A stretch of 64,000 nucleotides of DNA from Zoogloea sp. LCSB751 (GTDB lineage: Bacteria > Pseudomonadota > Gammaproteobacteria > Burkholderiales > Rhodocyclaceae). The notes under the pieces are model-generated. The model made no database searches. It saw only the letters and a program-made list of their open reading frames with translations, and was not told the DNA's origin. Location of the stretch: the NCBI RefSeq assembly GCF_002028455.1, contig NZ_MWUM01000008.1:124001-188000 (forward strand). The letters run 5' to 3'. Of the stretch, positions 54,620 through 63,752 are shown piece by piece; position 1 is the stretch's first letter, and each line of letters opens with the position of its first letter. The translations under genes were made by a program, and so were the position numbers.

Positions 54620-57532
54620 ATGAGCGGTGCCCGTTTCCTGTCCTTGCGCTGGCGCCTGCTCGGGCCCCTGCTGGCCCTGTGGGCGATGGGCATGGGCCTG
54701 CTGGTCAGCGTTCTCTATGCGGGGATCGTGGAGCGTTTCCAGACGCTCGTCGAGCAGCGCGCCGAGGCGATCGTGTCGGCGGTCTATGCGGCGGCGGAAA
54801 CCGCCCGCGATCCCGCCGACCTGCGCCGCTTCGTGTCGGCGCTGGGGGCTGCGCGGGACGTGACGCGGGTCGTGCTGGTGGCTGGCGAGCCGGCCCGGGT
54901 CATCGCCGCCAGCGATCATGGCTGGCACGACCTCCCGCTGACGGCCTTGCCGGATCGGGCGCTGGCCGCCAGCCTCGGCAGCGTGCAAGCCTCCCGCCAC
55001 CAGGAGCGCATGCTCGATTCGATCCACCGCAGCCTCGACGTGCTGGAGCCGGTGCTGCTGGTCGGGGTCGGTACTGAAAGCGGTCGCCTGGATGACGGCG
55101 TGTTGTTCCTGCGTCTCGATGCGGGCAGCCTGTGGCAGGCCGCCGAGGAGACCGCGATTCATCTGTCGATCGGGCTCGGCGCGGTGTTGAGCGTGGTGGC
55201 CGGGCTGGTCTATCTGTTGCTGTCCCGCTATGTGCTGCGTCCGGCCGAGGCCATCCGCGATGCCCTCGGTCGCCGGCGGGAGTCCGGCTCCGAGGATGCC
55301 GAAGTCCGCGTGCCGGTGGCGCGCCAGGACGAGCTCGGGGAGCTGGCCGAGACCCTCGATGAAACCCTGGCCACGCTGCGTACCCGCAACAGCGACATCA
55401 AGCGCATGACGCGCCTGCACCACGCCCTGTCGGCGACCAACAAGGCCATCGTGCATGCGGGCGATGCGGAGGCCCTGCTGCCTCAAGTGTGCCGCATCGC
55501 GGTGGAGTTCGGCGAGCTGGACCTGGCCTGGATCGGTTTTCCGGATTCCGATGGCGGCATCCTGCGGGCGGTGGCCATGCACGGTCGTTGCGAAGGCGTC
55601 GGGGCGGAGTCCTGTTGCCTGCCGGTGCTGCGGGTGCCGGCCGAGGCGCTGATCGTCAACGATCCTGCTGCGCCCGGCGCAGCGCAGGTGTGCTCTGGAT
55701 GCCCAGGGCAGGGGGCAGGCTCGTTTGCGCTGTTTCCGATCCGGGGCTGCGGCGGGCCGGACGGGGCGCTGGTGCTGCGCAAGGCCGAGCAAGGCTTTTT
55801 CGACGCGCAGACGGTGGCACTGCTCGACGAGATGAGTGCCGACATCGGCTTTGCGCTGCGCAATTACCGCCGGGACGAGGCCTTGCGGCTGGCGGCGAAG
55901 GTTTTCGAGAACAACTCGGAGGGCATCGTCATCATCGATCCGGAGCGTCGGGTGGTGATGACCAATCGCGCCTTCACGGCGCTTACCGGCGTTGCCGAGC
56001 AGGACGTACGCGGCCGGCCGCTGGCGCTGTTCGATCCGCAGGTGCATCCGCGCGGCTTTGCCAGTCGCGTCCGTGCCGAGGCGCTGCGCGATGGCCTGTG
56101 GCAGGGAGAGGTGTGGATCCGCCGGGCCAGTGGCGAGAGCTTTCCTGCGGACATGTCGATCAGCGTCGTGCGTGCGCCGGACGGTCCGGCCTTCCATTAT
56201 GTCGGGGTGTTCTCCGACATCAGCCAGCGCAAGGCCGACGAGGCGCGCATCCGCTTCCTGGCCAACCACGACTTCCTCACCGGCCTGCCGTCGCGGGCCG
56301 CCTTGCAAGCGACCATGGACCGGGCCGTCGAGGCGGCGACCAGGAACGGGCGGCGGGTCGGTCTGTGCTTCCTGGATCTCGACCGCTTCAAGAACATCAA
56401 CGACACCCTTGGCCACCACGTGGGCGATCAGTTGCTGGTGGAGGTCGCCGAGCGCCTGCGCTCGGTGCTGCGCGACGGGGAGAGCGTGTTGCGCCACGGC
56501 GGCGACGAGTTCGTTGTGGTGGTGCCCGAGCAGGGCGGGCCGGCCGATCTCAGGGCTTCGGCAGAGCGATTGCTGGCGGCCCTCGACGAACCCTTCCGCC
56601 TGGCGGGTTGTGAGTTCAGCCTCTCCACCAGCGTCGGCGTGGCGGTTTACCCGGACGATGGCGACGATGCCGAGATCCTGCTCGATCGGGCGGACATGGC
56701 CATGTACAAGGCCAAGGAGGAAGGGCGCAACGGGGTGCAGTTCTTCACCGAGAGCATGGCCACTGCGACCAGCGAGCGCCTGTCCCTCGAGCACGCGCTG
56801 CGCCGCGCACTGGAGCGGGGCGAGCTGGCGCTGCATTATCAGCCGGTGGTGGCCGCCGACGGCCGCCTGATCGCCGCCGAGGCGCTGCTGAGGTGGACCC
56901 ACCCGGAACTCGGCAACGTGCCGCCGGCCCGCTTCATTCCGCTGGCGGAGGAGAGCGGCCTGATCCTGCCGATCGGCGCATGGGTGCTCGACACCCTGTG
57001 CCGCCAGTTGGCCGAATGGCGCGCCGAGGGCCGGCGCATGGTGCCGGTGGCGGCCAACATCTCGCCCTTGCAGTTCCGCCGCGCCGACTTCGTCGCCATC
57101 GTGGCGGCCGCCCTGCAGCGCCACGGGGTGCCGTCCGGGCTGCTGACGCTGGAAGTCACCGAGAGCATGGTGATGGCCGATGTGGAGCAGGCTGCCCACC
57201 AGCTGGCCGAGCTGAAGGCGCTGGGCCTGTCGATCGCCATCGACGATTTCGGCACCGGCTATTCCAGCCTGGCCTACCTGCGGCGCTTCCCCTTGGACAA
57301 ACTGAAGATCGACCAGTCCTTCGTGCGGGCGATCAACGCCGGGCCGGAGGATCGGGCGATCGTCGCCGCCATCGTCGGGCTCGGCCACAACCTGGGGCTG
57401 GGCCTGGTGGCGGAAGGCGTCGAAAGCGCGGCAGTGGCCGACACGCTGCTCGATCTGGGTTGCGATTCGCTGCAGGGCTGGCACTTCGGCAAGGCGGAGC
57501 CGGCGGCGCGCTTCGCCGAGCGTTTGGCATAA
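54620..57532 (+). CDS. Membrane GGDEF-EAL protein with HAMP, GAF-like and PAS domains
   Basis: A 970-residue cyclic-di-GMP signalling protein. An N-terminal membrane segment (about residues 10-35), a periplasmic loop, and a second segment near 180-200 are followed by HAMP (200-255), a GAF-like domain (260-415, with several Cys), PAS (420-545), GGDEF (550-700) and EAL (715-965). The cyclase motif HGGDEF is intact, but the inhibitory site reads RDGE instead of RxxD. The phosphodiesterase motifs EALLRW, NISPLQF, DDFGTGYSSL and EGVE are intact, so both activities are possible. GGAGG precedes ATG 54620. It is probably co-expressed with the binding lipoprotein. Confidence 0.92.
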   Translation: MSGARFLSLRWRLLGPLLALWAMGMGLLVSVLYAGIVERFQTLVEQRAEAIVSAVYAAAETARDPADLRRFVSALGAARDVTRVVLVAGEPARVIAASDHGWHDLPLTALPDRALAASLGSVQASRHQERMLDSIHRSLDVLEPVLLVGVGTESGRLDDGVLFLRLDAGSLWQAAEETAIHLSIGLGAVLSVVAGLVYLLLSRYVLRPAEAIRDALGRRRESGSEDAEVRVPVARQDELGELAETLDETLATLRTRNSDIKRMTRLHHALSATNKAIVHAGDAEALLPQVCRIAVEFGELDLAWIGFPDSDGGILRAVAMHGRCEGVGAESCCLPVLRVPAEALIVNDPAAPGAAQVCSGCPGQGAGSFALFPIRGCGGPDGALVLRKAEQGFFDAQTVALLDEMSADIGFALRNYRRDEALRLAAKVFENNSEGIVIIDPERRVVMTNRAFTALTGVAEQDVRGRPLALFDPQVHPRGFASRVRAEALRDGLWQGEVWIRRASGESFPADMSISVVRAPDGPAFHYVGVFSDISQRKADEARIRFLANHDFLTGLPSRAALQATMDRAVEAATRNGRRVGLCFLDLDRFKNINDTLGHHVGDQLLVEVAERLRSVLRDGESVLRHGGDEFVVVVPEQGGPADLRASAERLLAALDEPFRLAGCEFSLSTSVGVAVYPDDGDDAEILLDRADMAMYKAKEEGRNGVQFFTESMATATSERLSLEHALRRALERGELALHYQPVVAADGRLIAAEALLRWTHPELGNVPPARFIPLAEESGLILPIGAWVLDTLCRQLAEWRAEGRRMVPVAANISPLQFRRADFVAIVAAALQRHGVPSGLLTLEVTESMVMADVEQAAHQLAELKALGLSIAIDDFGTGYSSLAYLRRFPLDKLKIDQSFVRAINAGPEDRAIVAAIVGLGHNLGLGLVAEGVESAAVADTLLDLGCDSLQGWHFGKAEPAARFAERLA

Positions 57533-57622
57533 GGCGGAAAAGCTACTCCTTCGTCGCTCCCCCGCGGACCCCGCTCATCCCTATAATCCGCGGATTCGCC
57601 AACGCTTTTTCCGTTTTTACCG

Positions 57623-59131
57623 ATGCTGTTCTGGTTCGTCATCGCCTACTGGCTGATCTCGGTGGCCATCGGCCTCATCGCTGCCACGCGGGTCCACAAC
57701 ACCAAGGACTTCGCCGTCGCCGGCCGCCATCTGCCGTTTTACATGGTCACCGCCACGGTGTTTGCCACCTGGTTCGGCTCGGAAACGGTGCTCGGCATCC
57801 CGGCAACTTTCCTCAACGAAGGGCTGCACGGCGTGGTTGCCGACCCCTTCGGCTCGTCCCTGTGCCTGATCCTGGTCGGGTTGTTCTTCGCGGCGCCGCT
57901 GTACCGGATGAATTTGCTGACCATCGGCGACTTCTACAAGCGGCGCTACGGCCGCACGGTGGAGGTGCTGACCACGCTGGCCATTGTGATCTCCTACCTG
58001 GGCTGGGTCGGCGCCCAGATCACCGCCCTCGGGCTGGTCTTCAATGTGGTGTCGGGCGGCGAGGTGAGCCGCCTGGCCGGCATGTGGATCGGCTCCGGCA
58101 CGATCCTCATCTACACGCTGTTCGGTGGCATGTGGGCGGTGGCAGTCACCGATTTCCTGCAGATGATCATCATCGTCATCGGCATGCTGTGGATCGGTGG
58201 AGAGGTCAGCGGCATGGCCGGCGGTGTCGGTGCAGTGGTGAATCATGCCTTCAGCGAGGGCAAGTTCGCCTTTCTGCCGCCGGCCGATCCAAAGGAGATG
58301 ATCGCCTTCTTCGCCGCGGCGGTGACCATGATGTTCGGCTCCATCCCGCAGCAGGACGTGTTCCAGCGCGTGCAGTCGGCCAAGTCCGAGAAGATTGCGG
58401 TGTGGGGCTCGGTGCTCGGCGGCAGCCTGTATTTCGTGTTCGCCTTTGTGCCGATGTTCCTGGCCTACTCGGCGACACTGATCGATCCGGACATGGTGGG
58501 GCGCCTGATCGCGTCCGATTCCCAGATGATCCTGCCCGAGCTGGTGCTGAGCAAGGCGCCGCTGGTGGCCCAGATCATGTTCTTCGGTGCGCTGCTGTCG
58601 GCGATCAAGAGCTGTGCGTCGGCCACCCTGCTGGCGCCGTCTGTGACCTTCACCGAGAACATCCTCAAGCCGGCGTTGCCACATCTCACCGACCGCAAGC
58701 TGCTGTTCTGGATGCGCGTGGTGACCTTCAGCTTCACGGTGCTGGTGACGCTCTACGCGATGTACTCCAAGGCCAGCATCTTCAAGATGGTCGAGAACGC
58801 CTACCAGATAACGCTGGTGTCGGCCTTCGTGCCGCTGTTGTGCGGCCTGTACTGGCGGCGGGCGACCAACCAGGGGGCACTGGTATCCATCTTCTGCGGC
58901 ATCGGTGTGTGGCTGGCGGTGCATCTGGCCGGTAGCGAGGATCCCTTCGTGCCGGCCCAACTGGCCGGTCTCGTCGCCAGTGCGGTGGGGATGGTGGTCG
59001 GCTCGTTGGTGAAACAGCGGGTCCACCACGACATCCATGTGCATGACCGCCTGCTCCACGGGCACCACGCCGCCGAGCCCCACGGTATTGCCCACGAGGG
59101 CATCGGCGCGGTGCATAAGCATGTCCAGTAG
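57623..59131 (+). CDS. Sodium:solute symporter family transporter
   Basis: A 502-residue inner-membrane transporter of the SSS family with about 13 hydrophobic segments. Family features: VHNTKDFAVAGRHLPFYMVT, ATWFGSETVLGIPATFLNEG, and RVQSAKSEKIAVWGSVLGG in the middle. The C-terminal tail is rich in His (VHHDIHVHDRLLHGHH), unusual for the family and possibly metal-binding. A -10-like TATAAT lies at 57582-57587. The substrate cannot be told from sequence; proline, pantothenate, or an organic acid are all possible. Confidence 0.88.
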   Translation: MLFWFVIAYWLISVAIGLIAATRVHNTKDFAVAGRHLPFYMVTATVFATWFGSETVLGIPATFLNEGLHGVVADPFGSSLCLILVGLFFAAPLYRMNLLTIGDFYKRRYGRTVEVLTTLAIVISYLGWVGAQITALGLVFNVVSGGEVSRLAGMWIGSGTILIYTLFGGMWAVAVTDFLQMIIIVIGMLWIGGEVSGMAGGVGAVVNHAFSEGKFAFLPPADPKEMIAFFAAAVTMMFGSIPQQDVFQRVQSAKSEKIAVWGSVLGGSLYFVFAFVPMFLAYSATLIDPDMVGRLIASDSQMILPELVLSKAPLVAQIMFFGALLSAIKSCASATLLAPSVTFTENILKPALPHLTDRKLLFWMRVVTFSFTVLVTLYAMYSKASIFKMVENAYQITLVSAFVPLLCGLYWRRATNQGALVSIFCGIGVWLAVHLAGSEDPFVPAQLAGLVASAVGMVVGSLVKQRVHHDIHVHDRLLHGHHAAEPHGIAHEGIGAVHKHVQ

Positions 59132-59150
59132 GGGAGGATTCATTCGCCCG
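59128..59150. repeat. REP-like unit
   Basis: GTAGGGGAGGATTCATTCGC, then CCG, is a diverged copy of the REP-like palindrome. It starts at the last codon of the symporter gene, in the gap before ubiX. Confidence 0.5.
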
Positions 59151-59263
59151 CACGGAATTCTCCCCGACGAGAGTCACGGAGTACCAGCCCTACCGGCCTG
59201 GAACCTTGCGCGCTTTCCGCCGTCTCTCCTAGGCGTTCCGCCCCATCCTGAGGAATCTTTCCT

Positions 59264-59893
59264 TTGACTCCTGCCTCGCCATCTTCCAAGACCGTCGCCG
59301 TCGCCCTCACCGGGGCCTCCGGCATGCCCTACGGGCTGCGCCTGGTGGAATGCCTGCTGGCCGCTGGCTGCCGGGTGTGGTTGTTGTATTCCCAGGTGGC
59401 ACAGATCGTCGCGCGGCAGGAGATGGATCTGAGCCTGCCGGCCCGTCCGGCGGAGGTGGAGGCGCTGCTGGGCGAGCGCTTCGGCGCGGCGACCGGGCAG
59501 TTGCGGGTGTTCGGCCGGGAAGAGTGGTTCGCGCCGCCGGCCTCGGGGTCCAACCCGCCGGATGCGATGGTCGTTTGTCCGTGCTCGATGGGTTCGCTGG
59601 CGTCGATCGCCGCCGGCCTGGCCGGCAACCTCATCGAGCGGGCCGCCGACGTGGCGATCAAGGAAGGGCGCAAGCTGATCCTGGTGCCGCGGGAGACACC
59701 GTTTTCGCAGCTGCACCTGGAGAACATGCTGCGCCTGGCGCGCATGGGGGTGGTGATCCTGCCGGCCAACCCCGGCTTTTATCACCGGCCGCAGACCGTC
59801 GGTGAGTTGGTGGACTTCGTCGTCGCCCGCATCCTCGACCAGCTCGCGGTGCCCCACGAACTGATGCCCCGCTGGGGAGAGAGTGAAGCGTAG
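59264..59893 (+). CDS. ubiX: Flavin prenyltransferase UbiX
   Basis: A 209-residue enzyme that makes prenylated FMN, the cofactor of the UbiD decarboxylase in ubiquinone synthesis. The FMN-binding start VAVALTGASGMPYGLRLVE, the block VVCPCSMGSLASIAAGLAGN and ILVPRETPFSQLHLENML are all conserved. The start is TTG at 59264, with TGAGGAATC upstream. It serves both aerobic and anaerobic ubiquinone routes, so it complements the nearby ubiUVT, though the two are 6 kb apart and not one operon. Confidence 0.94.
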   Translation: MTPASPSSKTVAVALTGASGMPYGLRLVECLLAAGCRVWLLYSQVAQIVARQEMDLSLPARPAEVEALLGERFGAATGQLRVFGREEWFAPPASGSNPPDAMVVCPCSMGSLASIAAGLAGNLIERAADVAIKEGRKLILVPRETPFSQLHLENMLRLARMGVVILPANPGFYHRPQTVGELVDFVVARILDQLAVPHELMPRWGESEA

Positions 59894-59915
59894 GGGCGAA
59901 TGAATTCGCCCCTAC
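59890..59915. repeat. Intact 26-bp REP-like palindrome
   Basis: GTAGGGGCGAAT and ATTCGCCCCTAC form perfect 12-bp arms around a 2-base centre (GA). It starts inside the ubiX stop codon, in the 40-base gap before the Lon-domain gene. It is the best-preserved member of the family in this window and serves as its reference. Confidence 0.8.
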
Positions 59916-59933
59916 AGGGAGACATGACACACC

Positions 59934-60536
59934 ATGCATGAGACCGTCGAGATTCCGCTCTTCCCCCTGCACACGGTGCTGTTCCCCGACGGGGTGCTGT
60001 CCCTCAAGCTGTTCGAGGCCCGCTACCTCGACATGGCCGCCCGCTGCATGCGTACCAAGACGCCTTTCGGGGTGTGCCTGATCCAGGAGGGCGGCGAGGT
60101 CGGCAATCCGGCAGTGCCTTTCGAGACCGGCACCATCGCCCGTATCGCCGCTTGGGACATGTCCCAGCCCGGCCTGTTGTTCATCACCTGCCGGGGCGGC
60201 GAGCGTTTCCGCATCGTGTCGCGGAATATCCATCCGGACCGCCTGCAGACGGCCCATATTGAGCTGATAGCGGAGCCACCGGAGGAAGCGGTGCCGGACG
60301 ATCTGCACGGTTTGCTGCCGCTGCTGCGGGCCATCGTGGCCGATGCCGGCGACGAGATGTTCCCGCAGCCCCACCGTTTCGGGGATGCCAGCTGGGTTGG
60401 CTATCGCCTGGCCGAGATCCTGCCGATCCCGGTGAACGCCCGCCAGCGCCTGCTCGAACTGAACGACTCGATCTCCCGTCTGGAGATCATCCACGCCTAC
60501 CTGCAGCAGCACCAGCTGATCGCCGGCCGCGAATGA
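59934..60536 (+). CDS. Lon substrate-binding-domain protein
   Basis: A 200-residue soluble protein made of the N-terminal domain of Lon protease alone, without ATPase or peptidase parts. Typical blocks: IPLFPLHTVLFPDGVLSLKL, FEARYLDMAARCM, FGVCLIQEGGEVG, RIAAWDMSQPGLLFITCRGG and RFRIV. Such stand-alone proteins (YcbI/LON-SB type) are common in proteobacteria with no known activity; they may bind unfolded substrates. ATG 59934. It is convergent with mutY. Confidence 0.92.
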   Translation: MHETVEIPLFPLHTVLFPDGVLSLKLFEARYLDMAARCMRTKTPFGVCLIQEGGEVGNPAVPFETGTIARIAAWDMSQPGLLFITCRGGERFRIVSRNIHPDRLQTAHIELIAEPPEEAVPDDLHGLLPLLRAIVADAGDEMFPQPHRFGDASWVGYRLAEILPIPVNARQRLLELNDSISRLEIIHAYLQQHQLIAGRE

Positions 60537-60583
60537 GCTCCGGAGGGGGCGGTGCCGGGGGCACGCCTGGGGGCGGTTCTGCT

Positions 60584-60604
60584 GTGGGAGGGTTCTGCCC
60601 CCAC
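60584..60604. terminator. Possible two-way terminator between the Lon-domain gene and mutY
   Basis: GTGGGAGGG and CCCCCAC pair imperfectly around TTCTG in the 82-base convergent gap. No T-run follows on either strand, so it may only slow read-through. Confidence 0.3.
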
Positions 60605-60618
60605 GGCGCGACTCCGGG

Positions 60619-61674
60619 TCAGTGCCGGCTGAACAGGTCGTCCTGCACCAGCTGTTCGAGCAGCTTGCGGATCGGTGCCGGCAGGGCGGCGTCGGCGAGG
60701 CGGTCGAGGGGTTGCCACAGGTGGCCGCTTTCCGTGACGGCCGGGGCGGGCGGTGAGACTTCGAGTGCTTCGGGTTGCAGGGTCAGCGTGAAATGGGTGA
60801 ACACGTGGCGGAAGGGCGTCAGCGGCGTCGTCTTGCGGACGTCCAGCCCATAGTGCAGGGCGACCCAGTCGGCGGCGTCGGCGTCTTCCGGCAGTTCGGG
60901 CAGGCTCAGCAGGCCACCCCAGATGCCGCTAGGCGGCCGGCGCTCCAATAGCACCGCCCCATCGGCGAGGATGGCGGCGAAGCGGCCATTGCGCTGGGGA
61001 CTTTCCTTGCGCGGGCGCGGGGTCGGCAGTTCGGCGACGCGGCCGTCGCGCAGCGCCACGCAGCGCTCGGCCAGCGGACAGCGGGCGCAGGCCGGCCGGC
61101 CACGGGTGCAGATCGTGGCGCCGAGGTCCATCTGGGCCTGGGTGTAAACGCCTACGTCCAGTGCCGGCAACAGGCTCTCGGCCAGTTCCCACAGACGGTT
61201 TTCCACGGCCTTGGTGCCGGGGAAACCGTCGATACCGAAGACGCGGGTCAGTACCCGCTTCACGTTGCCGTCGAGGATCGCCGCCCGGGTGCCGTAGGCG
61301 AACGCACTGATCGCCGCCGCCGTCGAGCGCCCGATGCCCGGCAACTCGGCGAGCTGTGCCGGGGCGGCCGGAAACACGCCGCCGTGGCGGGCCATCAGGG
61401 TCTGGGCGCACTTGTGCAGGTTGCGCGCGCGGGCGTAGTAGCCGAGGCCGCTCCACAAGGTCAGCACGTCCTCCACCGGCGCCGCGGCGAGGCTGGGCAG
61501 ATCGGGAAAGCGGTCGAGGAAGCGCGCATAGTAGGGTATGACCGTTTCCACTTGGGTCTGCTGCAGCATGATTTCCGATAGCCACACCCGGTATGCATCA
61601 TCGGTCTGCCAGGGCAGGTCGTGGCGGCCGTGCTGGCGCTGCCAGGCGATCAGGGTTTCTGCAAACGTACTCAA
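60619..61674 (-). CDS. mutY: A/G-specific adenine DNA glycosylase
   Basis: A 351-residue base-excision repair enzyme that removes adenine paired with 8-oxoguanine. The catalytic Glu is in LSEIMLQQTQV, the helix-hairpin-helix is LPGIGRSTAAAISAFAYG, and the catalytic Asp is in ILDGNVKRVLTR. The iron-sulfur ligands follow the C-x6-C-x2-C-x5-C pattern in CTRGRPACARCPLAERC. The C-terminal NUDT1-like domain (about 230-345), which recognises 8-oxoguanine, is present. ATG 61674; divergent from the flavin reductase gene. Confidence 0.96.
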   Translation of the reverse strand: MSTFAETLIAWQRQHGRHDLPWQTDDAYRVWLSEIMLQQTQVETVIPYYARFLDRFPDLPSLAAAPVEDVLTLWSGLGYYARARNLHKCAQTLMARHGGVFPAAPAQLAELPGIGRSTAAAISAFAYGTRAAILDGNVKRVLTRVFGIDGFPGTKAVENRLWELAESLLPALDVGVYTQAQMDLGATICTRGRPACARCPLAERCVALRDGRVAELPTPRPRKESPQRNGRFAAILADGAVLLERRPPSGIWGGLLSLPELPEDADAADWVALHYGLDVRKTTPLTPFRHVFTHFTLTLQPEALEVSPPAPAVTESGHLWQPLDRLADAALPAPIRKLLEQLVQDDLFSRH

Positions 61675-61775
61675 TTTCGTTACCTCTCGACGCTGACCCG
61701 CTGGGCGGCGATAATTTCAGTCCCCCCAACTGGATTCCTGCCCGCCGTGATGGCGCGCGGACTACCCGATTTCAT

Positions 61776-62267
61776 ATGACCTCTCCCAAGAACGATCCGG
61801 CGGTACGCGCCTTTCGCGACACGCTGGGCATGTTTCCCACCGGCGTGACGGTGATTACCGCCCGAGCGCCGAGTGGCGAACCCATCGGCCTCACCGTGAG
61901 CTCCTTCAATTCGGTGTCCCTGACGCCGCCGCTGGTTGTATGGAGCCTGTCCAAGCACCTGCCGAGCGTGCCGATCTTCGAAAACGCCGCAGTGTACGCG
62001 ATCAACATCCTTGCCGATGATCAGCAGGACATTTCCCAGCGCTTCGCCAGCCGCAGCGACGACAAGTTCGCGGGCCTGCCCTTCACCGAGGGCCTGGACG
62101 GCGTGCCGCTGCTGCCCGGCTGCGTGGCCTGGTTCGAATGCCGCCAGTTTTCCCGCCACGAAGGCGGCGACCACGTGGTCTTCATCGGCGAGGTGGCGCG
62201 CTTCGACCGACAGCTCGACAAGACGCCGCTGGTCTTTCAGGGCGGCGCCTACCGCCGCTTGGCCTGA
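61776..62267 (+). CDS. Flavin reductase-like FMN-binding protein
   Basis: A 163-residue protein of the flavin-reductase domain family (HpaC/NtaB-like), which supplies reduced flavin to monooxygenases. Typical blocks: FRDTLGMFPTGVTVITA, PIGLTVSSFNSVSLTPPLV, YAINILADDQQDIS and GGDHVVFIGEV. No monooxygenase gene is adjacent. The next gene, 3 bases downstream, encodes an alpha/beta hydrolase, so the pair probably belongs to one pathway, perhaps for an aromatic compound. The specific reaction is unknown. Confidence 0.9.
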   Translation: MTSPKNDPAVRAFRDTLGMFPTGVTVITARAPSGEPIGLTVSSFNSVSLTPPLVVWSLSKHLPSVPIFENAAVYAINILADDQQDISQRFASRSDDKFAGLPFTEGLDGVPLLPGCVAWFECRQFSRHEGGDHVVFIGEVARFDRQLDKTPLVFQGGAYRRLA

Positions 62268-62270
62268 TCC

Positions 62271-63068
62271 ATGGATGCGCCGCGCTGGATCGAGACCGGC
62301 AGCGGCTCTCGTGGGCTGGTGTTCCTGCATGGGGTCAGCGGTGGTGCGGCCGGCGCCCTCGACATCCTGCCGCGCATGACGCTGCCGGGCTGGCGTGGCC
62401 TGGCCTGGGACATGCCCGGCTATGGCGCCAGCGCGCCGGTGGAGCCGGTCAGCTTCGATACGCTGGCTGGCGCTGTGGTGGATCTGCTCGACGAAGCCGG
62501 CCTTGACAGCGCGGTGCTGGTTGGCCACAGCATGGGCGGCATGATCGCCCTGCAGGCGGCGGTGCGTTTTCCGGAGCGGGTCGCCGGGTTGGTGCTGGCC
62601 TGCTGCACGCCGGCCTTCGGGGCTGCCTCGGGCGCCCTGCAGAAGGCTTTCCTCGATCGTCGCCTGGGGCCGCTGGACGATGGGGCCAGCATGCGCGAAC
62701 TGGCCATCGAGGTGATCCCGACGATGATCGGCCCCGGCAGCGAAGCCGAGGTCGTGCATGACGCCGTGGACCTGATGGCGCGGATTTCGCCCGACAGCTA
62801 CCGGGCCGCGATGCATGCACTGGTGCGTTTCGACCAGCGCGCTGCACTGCCGGCCCTGGGCATGCCGGCGCTGGTCCTGGCCGGCACCCACGACACGGTG
62901 TCCACACCGCTGGTGGTGCGCCGCATGGCCGAGCGCCTGCCGCTGGCGACCTACCGGGAGCTCGACGCCGGTCACCTGGCGCCCTTCGAGGAGCCGGAGG
63001 CCTTTGCGGCCGAAGTCCGCGGCTTCCTTGCCGGCCTCGATAACCTGCCTGTCACCGGCACCCGCTAG
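62271..63068 (+). CDS. Alpha/beta-fold hydrolase
   Basis: A 265-residue alpha/beta hydrolase. The oxyanion loop is LVFLHGVSGG, the nucleophile elbow VGHSMGGMIA (Ser near 92), an acidic residue lies in LVLAGTHDTVST, and the final His is in LDAGHLAPFEEPEA. The overall layout resembles 3-oxoadipate enol-lactonase and related hydrolases of aromatic degradation. It starts 3 bases after the flavin reductase gene, so the two are co-transcribed. Confidence 0.92.
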   Translation: MDAPRWIETGSGSRGLVFLHGVSGGAAGALDILPRMTLPGWRGLAWDMPGYGASAPVEPVSFDTLAGAVVDLLDEAGLDSAVLVGHSMGGMIALQAAVRFPERVAGLVLACCTPAFGAASGALQKAFLDRRLGPLDDGASMRELAIEVIPTMIGPGSEAEVVHDAVDLMARISPDSYRAAMHALVRFDQRAALPALGMPALVLAGTHDTVSTPLVVRRMAERLPLATYRELDAGHLAPFEEPEAFAAEVRGFLAGLDNLPVTGTR

Positions 63069-63088
63069 GCTCCGATATTTTGCCCGCC

Positions 63089-63460
63089 ATGGAAGAGAGC
63101 CCCTTCAAAGGCAAGACCGGCCTGACCCGCGTGTGGAACGCCTTCCACTACTCGATGGCCGGGCTCGGCGCCGCCTACCGCAACGAGGATGCCTTCCGCC
63201 AGGAGGTCTGGCTGGCCATCGTGCTGATCCCGCTGGCCCTGTTCCTGCCCGCCAGCGGTATCGGCAAGGCGCTGATGATCGCCAGCGTGCTGCTGGTGAT
63301 CATCGTCGAGCTGATCAATTCGGGCCTCGAAGCCACTGTGGATCGCATCTCCCTCGAACATCACCACCTGGCCAAGCGCGCCAAGGACATCGGCAGCGCG
63401 GCGGTCTTCGTGGCGCTGGTGAACGTGGTGGCCGTGTGGGGGCTGGTGCTGTTCGGCTAA
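63089..63460 (+). CDS. dgkA: Diacylglycerol kinase
   Basis: A 123-residue integral membrane enzyme that phosphorylates diacylglycerol and recycles the lipid by-product of periplasmic glucan synthesis. Three hydrophobic segments are present, with the active-site block ELINSGLEATVDRIS and the N-terminal amphipathic helix GLTRVWNAFHYSMAGLGAAY. Its length equals that of E. coli DgkA (122). ATG 63089 is preferred over a TTG three codons upstream. Confidence 0.95.
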   Translation: MEESPFKGKTGLTRVWNAFHYSMAGLGAAYRNEDAFRQEVWLAIVLIPLALFLPASGIGKALMIASVLLVIIVELINSGLEATVDRISLEHHHLAKRAKDIGSAAVFVALVNVVAVWGLVLFG

Positions 63461-63475
63461 CCAGGAAATACCATC

Positions 63476-63679
63476 ATGAACACCGTTTCCGGCAAGAAGC
63501 CTTGCGTCAACTGTACCTGTGCCACCACCGGTTTCTGTCCGCGCGGCGTCGGTGCCAACATCCCGCCGGAACTGGCGGCACAGCACAACGCGGCGCCGGC
63601 CAAGCCGCTTTCCGTTGGCCAGCAGCGCCGGGAGCAGTTGCGTCAGCTGCCGGGCAACCGCCGCAAGATGCGTTTCTGA
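63476..63679 (+). CDS. Small Cys-rich unknown protein, 67 residues
   Basis: A short basic protein with four cysteines close to the start (KKPCVNCTCATTGFCP: Cys10, Cys13, Cys15, Cys21), a pattern that could bind zinc or an iron-sulfur cluster. The rest is Pro/Ala/Gln/Arg-rich and ends RQLPGNRRKMRF. It starts 16 bases after dgkA and has AGGAAA upstream, so it is probably co-expressed. I do not recognise the family. Confidence 0.65.
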   Translation: MNTVSGKKPCVNCTCATTGFCPRGVGANIPPELAAQHNAAPAKPLSVGQQRREQLRQLPGNRRKMRF

Positions 63680-63752
63680 GCCGTCCTTGTGGGGGCCGTC
63701 ATCCTTTGCCCGGCATGAGAGAATTCGCTCCCCCTTTTTTCCGGAGTCTCCC

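Noticed and set aside
54380..57484. A 1034-codon open frame on the minus strand opposite the GGDEF-EAL gene
   Set aside because: High GC leaves the opposite strand open by chance; the plus-strand protein has complete, ordered domains, while the minus-strand translation is rich in His, Arg and Gln without domains.
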